Source: Phycisphaerales bacterium (GTDB lineage: Bacteria; Planctomycetota; Phycisphaerae; Phycisphaerales; Phycisphaeraceae). Taken from it: a DNA stretch of 10,810 bases. The first letter of the stretch is position 1, and every line of letters starts with the position of its first letter. The notes under the pieces were generated by a model. The model saw only the letters and a program-made list of their open reading frames with translations, was not told the origin of the DNA and ran no database searches. The stretch spans positions 1 through 10,810 of the forward strand of contig JAAUTM010000016.1 in the NCBI GenBank assembly GCA_012031455.1, given 5' to 3'. This document shows positions 8,837 through 10,810 of the stretch, piece after piece. Position numbers and translations under genes: made by a program.

Positions 8837-9017
8837 GATGAGCCAGCATTTCCGTCAATCAGACTTTCATTGCAAAATCAATGTACAAGGCTTCGATTAA
8901 CCCTTACCTCAGCCTTTATTGATTATCAGGTTAAAAAAGTATTATCTATGGGATAAGCCCTGTCAACTTTTCACCGGTGTTGGGTGGGAAAATATAGAAA
9001 CCCTTGGAGGTCACACC
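8837..9017. promoter_or_regulatory. Divergent regulator/oxygenase promoter region
   Basis: These 181 nt separate the AraC-type gene (leftward) from the oxygenase gene (rightward) and should hold both promoters and any regulator site. A rightward candidate is TTGATT (8919-8924) with TATTAT (8940-8945), spacer 15 nt, so suboptimal; a weak upstream hexamer is compatible with an activator-dependent promoter. Two inverted pairs are present: AATCAAT (8876-8882) with ATTGATT (8918-8924), and TTAACC (8897-8902) with GGTTAA (8929-8934). The region is A/T-rich, so these pairs may be chance. TTGGAGG at 9004-9010 is a strong ribosome-binding site that fixes the downstream start at 9018. Confidence 0.45.
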
Positions 9018-9866
9018 ATGACCACAACCAACATTGGCAGCAGCATGGATAACGCCCGGCTTCGCTCGGAGCTGGATCAGCCGATGACCCTGACCCCGGA
9101 TCAGGTGTCCACATTTCGGGAACAGGGTTTCATCAAACTCAAGAATGTGCTATCGCCTCAGGTGCTGGAGTGCTACGGTTCGGAGATCACTCGTCTGGTG
9201 CTGACACTCAACACCAACACCACACCGCTGGAACAGCGCAATACCTATCAGAAAGCGTTTTTACAGGTGATGAACCTGTGGCGGCACAGTGAGGTGGTCA
9301 AGGAGTTCGTGTTCAGCAAGCGTCTGGCGAAGCTGGCTGCGGACCTGATGGGGGTTCGGGGTATACGGTTGTATCACGACCAGGCGCTTTACAAGGAACC
9401 GGGCGGAGGCATTACCCCCTGGCATGCCGATCAGTTTTACTGGCCACTGTCCAACAGCAATACGGTCACGATCTGGATTCCGTTGCAGGCCACGAGCATG
9501 GACATGGGGCCACTGGCATTCAGTGTCGGGAGTCACAAGGTGCCTTTGGGAAGGAATCTGGGTATATCCGACGAGAGCGAAAAAATCATCAGCAAGACCT
9601 TGCTGGAATCAGGCTTGCCACTGGTGGATACCCCGTTTGATCTGGGTGAGGTGAGTTTCCACTATGGCTGGACGTTTCACCGAGCCGGACCAAATCAATC
9701 AACGCAGCCACGGAAGGTGATGACGGTGATATACATGGAGGATGGGATCAAGCTGATTCAGCCGCAGCACAAAGCTCAAGAAAAAGATTGGAACAACTGG
9801 CTTCCGGGGGCAAAGGTTGGTGAAGTAGTGGATACGCCGCTCAATCCCGTGTTGTATCATAGTTGA
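9018..9866 (+). CDS. Phytanoyl-CoA dioxygenase (PhyH) family Fe(II)/2-oxoglutarate oxygenase
   Basis: A 282-aa cytoplasmic oxygenase of the PhyH superfamily; members hydroxylate varied small molecules using Fe(II), O2 and 2-oxoglutarate. ATG 9018 is chosen over the open frame further upstream because TTGGAGG lies seven bases before it. The N-terminal TPDQVSTFREQGFIKLKNVL is the common PhyH opening. The iron triad is visible: His136 and Asp138 in TPWHADQFYWPL and distal His221 in TFHRAGPN; Arg232 (QPRKVM) is placed to bind 2-oxoglutarate. MDMGPLAFSVGSH is also typical. The frame is intact. It is divergent from an AraC-type regulator and lies 33 nt before a URO-D-type gene with no terminator between, suggesting a two-gene operon under that regulator. 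The substrate cannot be read from sequence. Confidence 0.92.
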   Translation: MTTTNIGSSMDNARLRSELDQPMTLTPDQVSTFREQGFIKLKNVLSPQVLECYGSEITRLVLTLNTNTTPLEQRNTYQKAFLQVMNLWRHSEVVKEFVFSKRLAKLAADLMGVRGIRLYHDQALYKEPGGGITPWHADQFYWPLSNSNTVTIWIPLQATSMDMGPLAFSVGSHKVPLGRNLGISDESEKIISKTLLESGLPLVDTPFDLGEVSFHYGWTFHRAGPNQSTQPRKVMTVIYMEDGIKLIQPQHKAQEKDWNNWLPGAKVGEVVDTPLNPVLYHS

Positions 9867-9899
9867 AGTGTTGTTATTTGTGAGAAAGGATACATACCC

Positions 9900-10810
9900 A
9901 TGCGTCAGCCGGATTTTAATGAGTTGCTTCGTGTTCTGGAATGTAAAGCTCCGAGTCGTCCGACGATCTTTGAGTTTTCATTGAATCACAATATTTATAA
10001 CAAAGTCAATGATGTTTCTGGCGATCATCAGGACGGGCTTACCGCTGACGGCCTGCGCGCCAGGGCTTTTGGTCATCTGGGGTACGATTTCCTCACTACT
10101 CATGCCTCGGATTTTCGTTTTCCTGTCAAGGATGCCCAGCATGGGGAATCCAGTCGATCAATGAATCTCACTTCCATGATTCATGACCGGGCGAGCTTTG
10201 AAGCCTATCCATGGCCGAATCCCGATCAACATGATTACAGTCGTTTTGATCAAGTGGCCAGCCATCTGCTCCCGGGTATGAAAATCATCATACATGGCCC
10301 CATGGGTGTACTCGAACATGCCATTGCGCTTGTCGGGTATGAAGACCTTTGCTATATCATCCTCGACGATCCTGCGCTGGCAAAGGATGTATTTGATGCC
10401 ATCGGATCGCGTTTATATCGATTTTATGAACTGGGTTTGCAACATCCGCTGGTCGGTGCGGCCATTGTCAACGATGACTGGGGTTTTGCCACCCAGACCA
10501 TGCTCAGCCCGGATCAAATGCGAAAGTATGTATTTCCATGGCACAAACGGATTGTCGAACTGATTCATAAAACCAATCGGCCGGCGATTCTGCACTCCTG
10601 CGGCCAGCTTGAAGCGGTCTGGGAGGAAATTATCGAATACCTCGAGTTTGATGGAAAACATTCCTACGAAGACAAAATACTGCCCGTTGAAGAAGCTTAT
10701 GAACGCTATGGGCATCGAATTGCCATCCTTGGCGGTATGGACCTGGATTTTGTATGTCGTCGCAGCACGGCCGAAATCCAGGCACGCAGTAAAGCCATGC
10801 TGGAGCGCAC
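9900..10810 (+). CDS. Uroporphyrinogen decarboxylase (URO-D) superfamily protein, cut by right edge
   Basis: ATG 9900 follows AAAGGA (about ten bases upstream) and the frame is open to the window end (303 codons plus two bases), so the C-terminus, probably a few tens of residues, is missing. Features of the superfamily include IFEFSLNHNIYNK near the N-terminus, a central GMKIIIHGPMGVLEHAI, NDDWGFATQTMLSPDQMRKY (substrate-loop region), HSCGQL (His232, Cys234) and ILGGMDLDFVC (Cys286). The HxC...C set resembles the zinc site of MtaA/CmuA-type methyl-cobamide:CoM methyltransferases, so this is more likely a corrinoid-linked or uncharacterised methyltransferase-like relative than a true HemE of haem synthesis. 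It probably forms an operon with the PhyH-type gene 33 nt upstream. The reaction is unknown. Confidence 0.88.
   Translation, partial: MRQPDFNELLRVLECKAPSRPTIFEFSLNHNIYNKVNDVSGDHQDGLTADGLRARAFGHLGYDFLTTHASDFRFPVKDAQHGESSRSMNLTSMIHDRASFEAYPWPNPDQHDYSRFDQVASHLLPGMKIIIHGPMGVLEHAIALVGYEDLCYIILDDPALAKDVFDAIGSRLYRFYELGLQHPLVGAAIVNDDWGFATQTMLSPDQMRKYVFPWHKRIVELIHKTNRPAILHSCGQLEAVWEEIIEYLEFDGKHSYEDKILPVEEAYERYGHRIAILGGMDLDFVCRRSTAEIQARSKAMLER

Noticed and set aside
8297..8956. A 219-codon plus-strand open frame opposite the AraC-type gene
   Set aside because: It is antisense to a recognisable cupin/AraC protein, has no family features and exists only as a shadow of that gene's codon pattern.
8919..9017. 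Upstream extension of the PhyH-type gene to an ATT at 8919
   Set aside because: The extension has no ribosome-binding site and would cover the promoter region; ATG 9018 has TTGGAGG and matches the usual N-terminus of the family.
1..10810. CRISPR array, tRNA/rRNA genes, insertion sequence or integrase
   Set aside because: I saw no regularly spaced repeats, no tRNA cloverleaf-like segment, no transposase or recombinase frame and no terminal inverted repeats; the only long repeat is the paralog pair.

Overview
The window (about 52% G+C by eye) is from a bacterial chromosome. The gene mix resembles the PVC assemblage (Planctomycetota, Lentisphaerota, Kiritimatiellota): large secreted beta-helix proteins in tandem, a PhyH-type oxygenase beside a URO-D-type protein under an AraC regulator, and an HWE/HisKA_2 kinase. 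That placement is inferred from gene content only; there is no rRNA or marker-level proof.

Layout, left to right. (1) 1-642 (+): C-terminal part of an HWE/HisKA_2-type sensor histidine kinase. (2) 750-1397 (+): KDPG/KHG aldolase (eda), read in three successive frames. (3) 1398-1940: mostly non-coding, with one possible 56-residue secreted ORF at 1671-1841. (4) 1941-4348 and 4510-6907 (+): two tandem paralogous secreted proteins of about 800 aa. Each has a signal peptide, an N-terminal beta-sandwich-like module with a DDG..GD...DG loop, a right-handed parallel beta-helix and a shared C-terminal tail. (5) 7897-6929 (-): intact tryptophanyl-tRNA synthetase. (6) 8836-7942 (-): AraC-family regulator with an N-terminal cupin. 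(7) 9018-9866 (+): Fe(II)/2-oxoglutarate oxygenase of the phytanoyl-CoA dioxygenase type, divergent from the regulator. (8) 9900-10810 (+): URO-D-superfamily protein, open at the right edge and probably co-transcribed with (7).

A notable technical feature is that four genes (eda, both beta-helix genes, araC-like) are interrupted by a total of eight apparent single-base deletions, most beside short homopolymers. Each can be restored by one inserted base, giving full-length family-like proteins (216, 802, 799 and 298 aa). Sequencing or assembly deletions are the simplest reading; recent pseudogenisation is the alternative. I give restored spans and describe each break.

Functionally, KDPG aldolase plus secreted beta-helix proteins would fit breakdown of uronate-containing polysaccharides outside the cell and metabolism of the sugar inside, but no lyase catalytic residues could be assigned. 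The regulator/oxygenase/URO-D group looks like a small inducible catabolic or modification module of unknown substrate. I did not find a clearly new defence, mobile or RNA-based system. The most unusual signals are the near-identical 3' ends of the two paralogs (likely gene conversion) and the altered N-box of the kinase.
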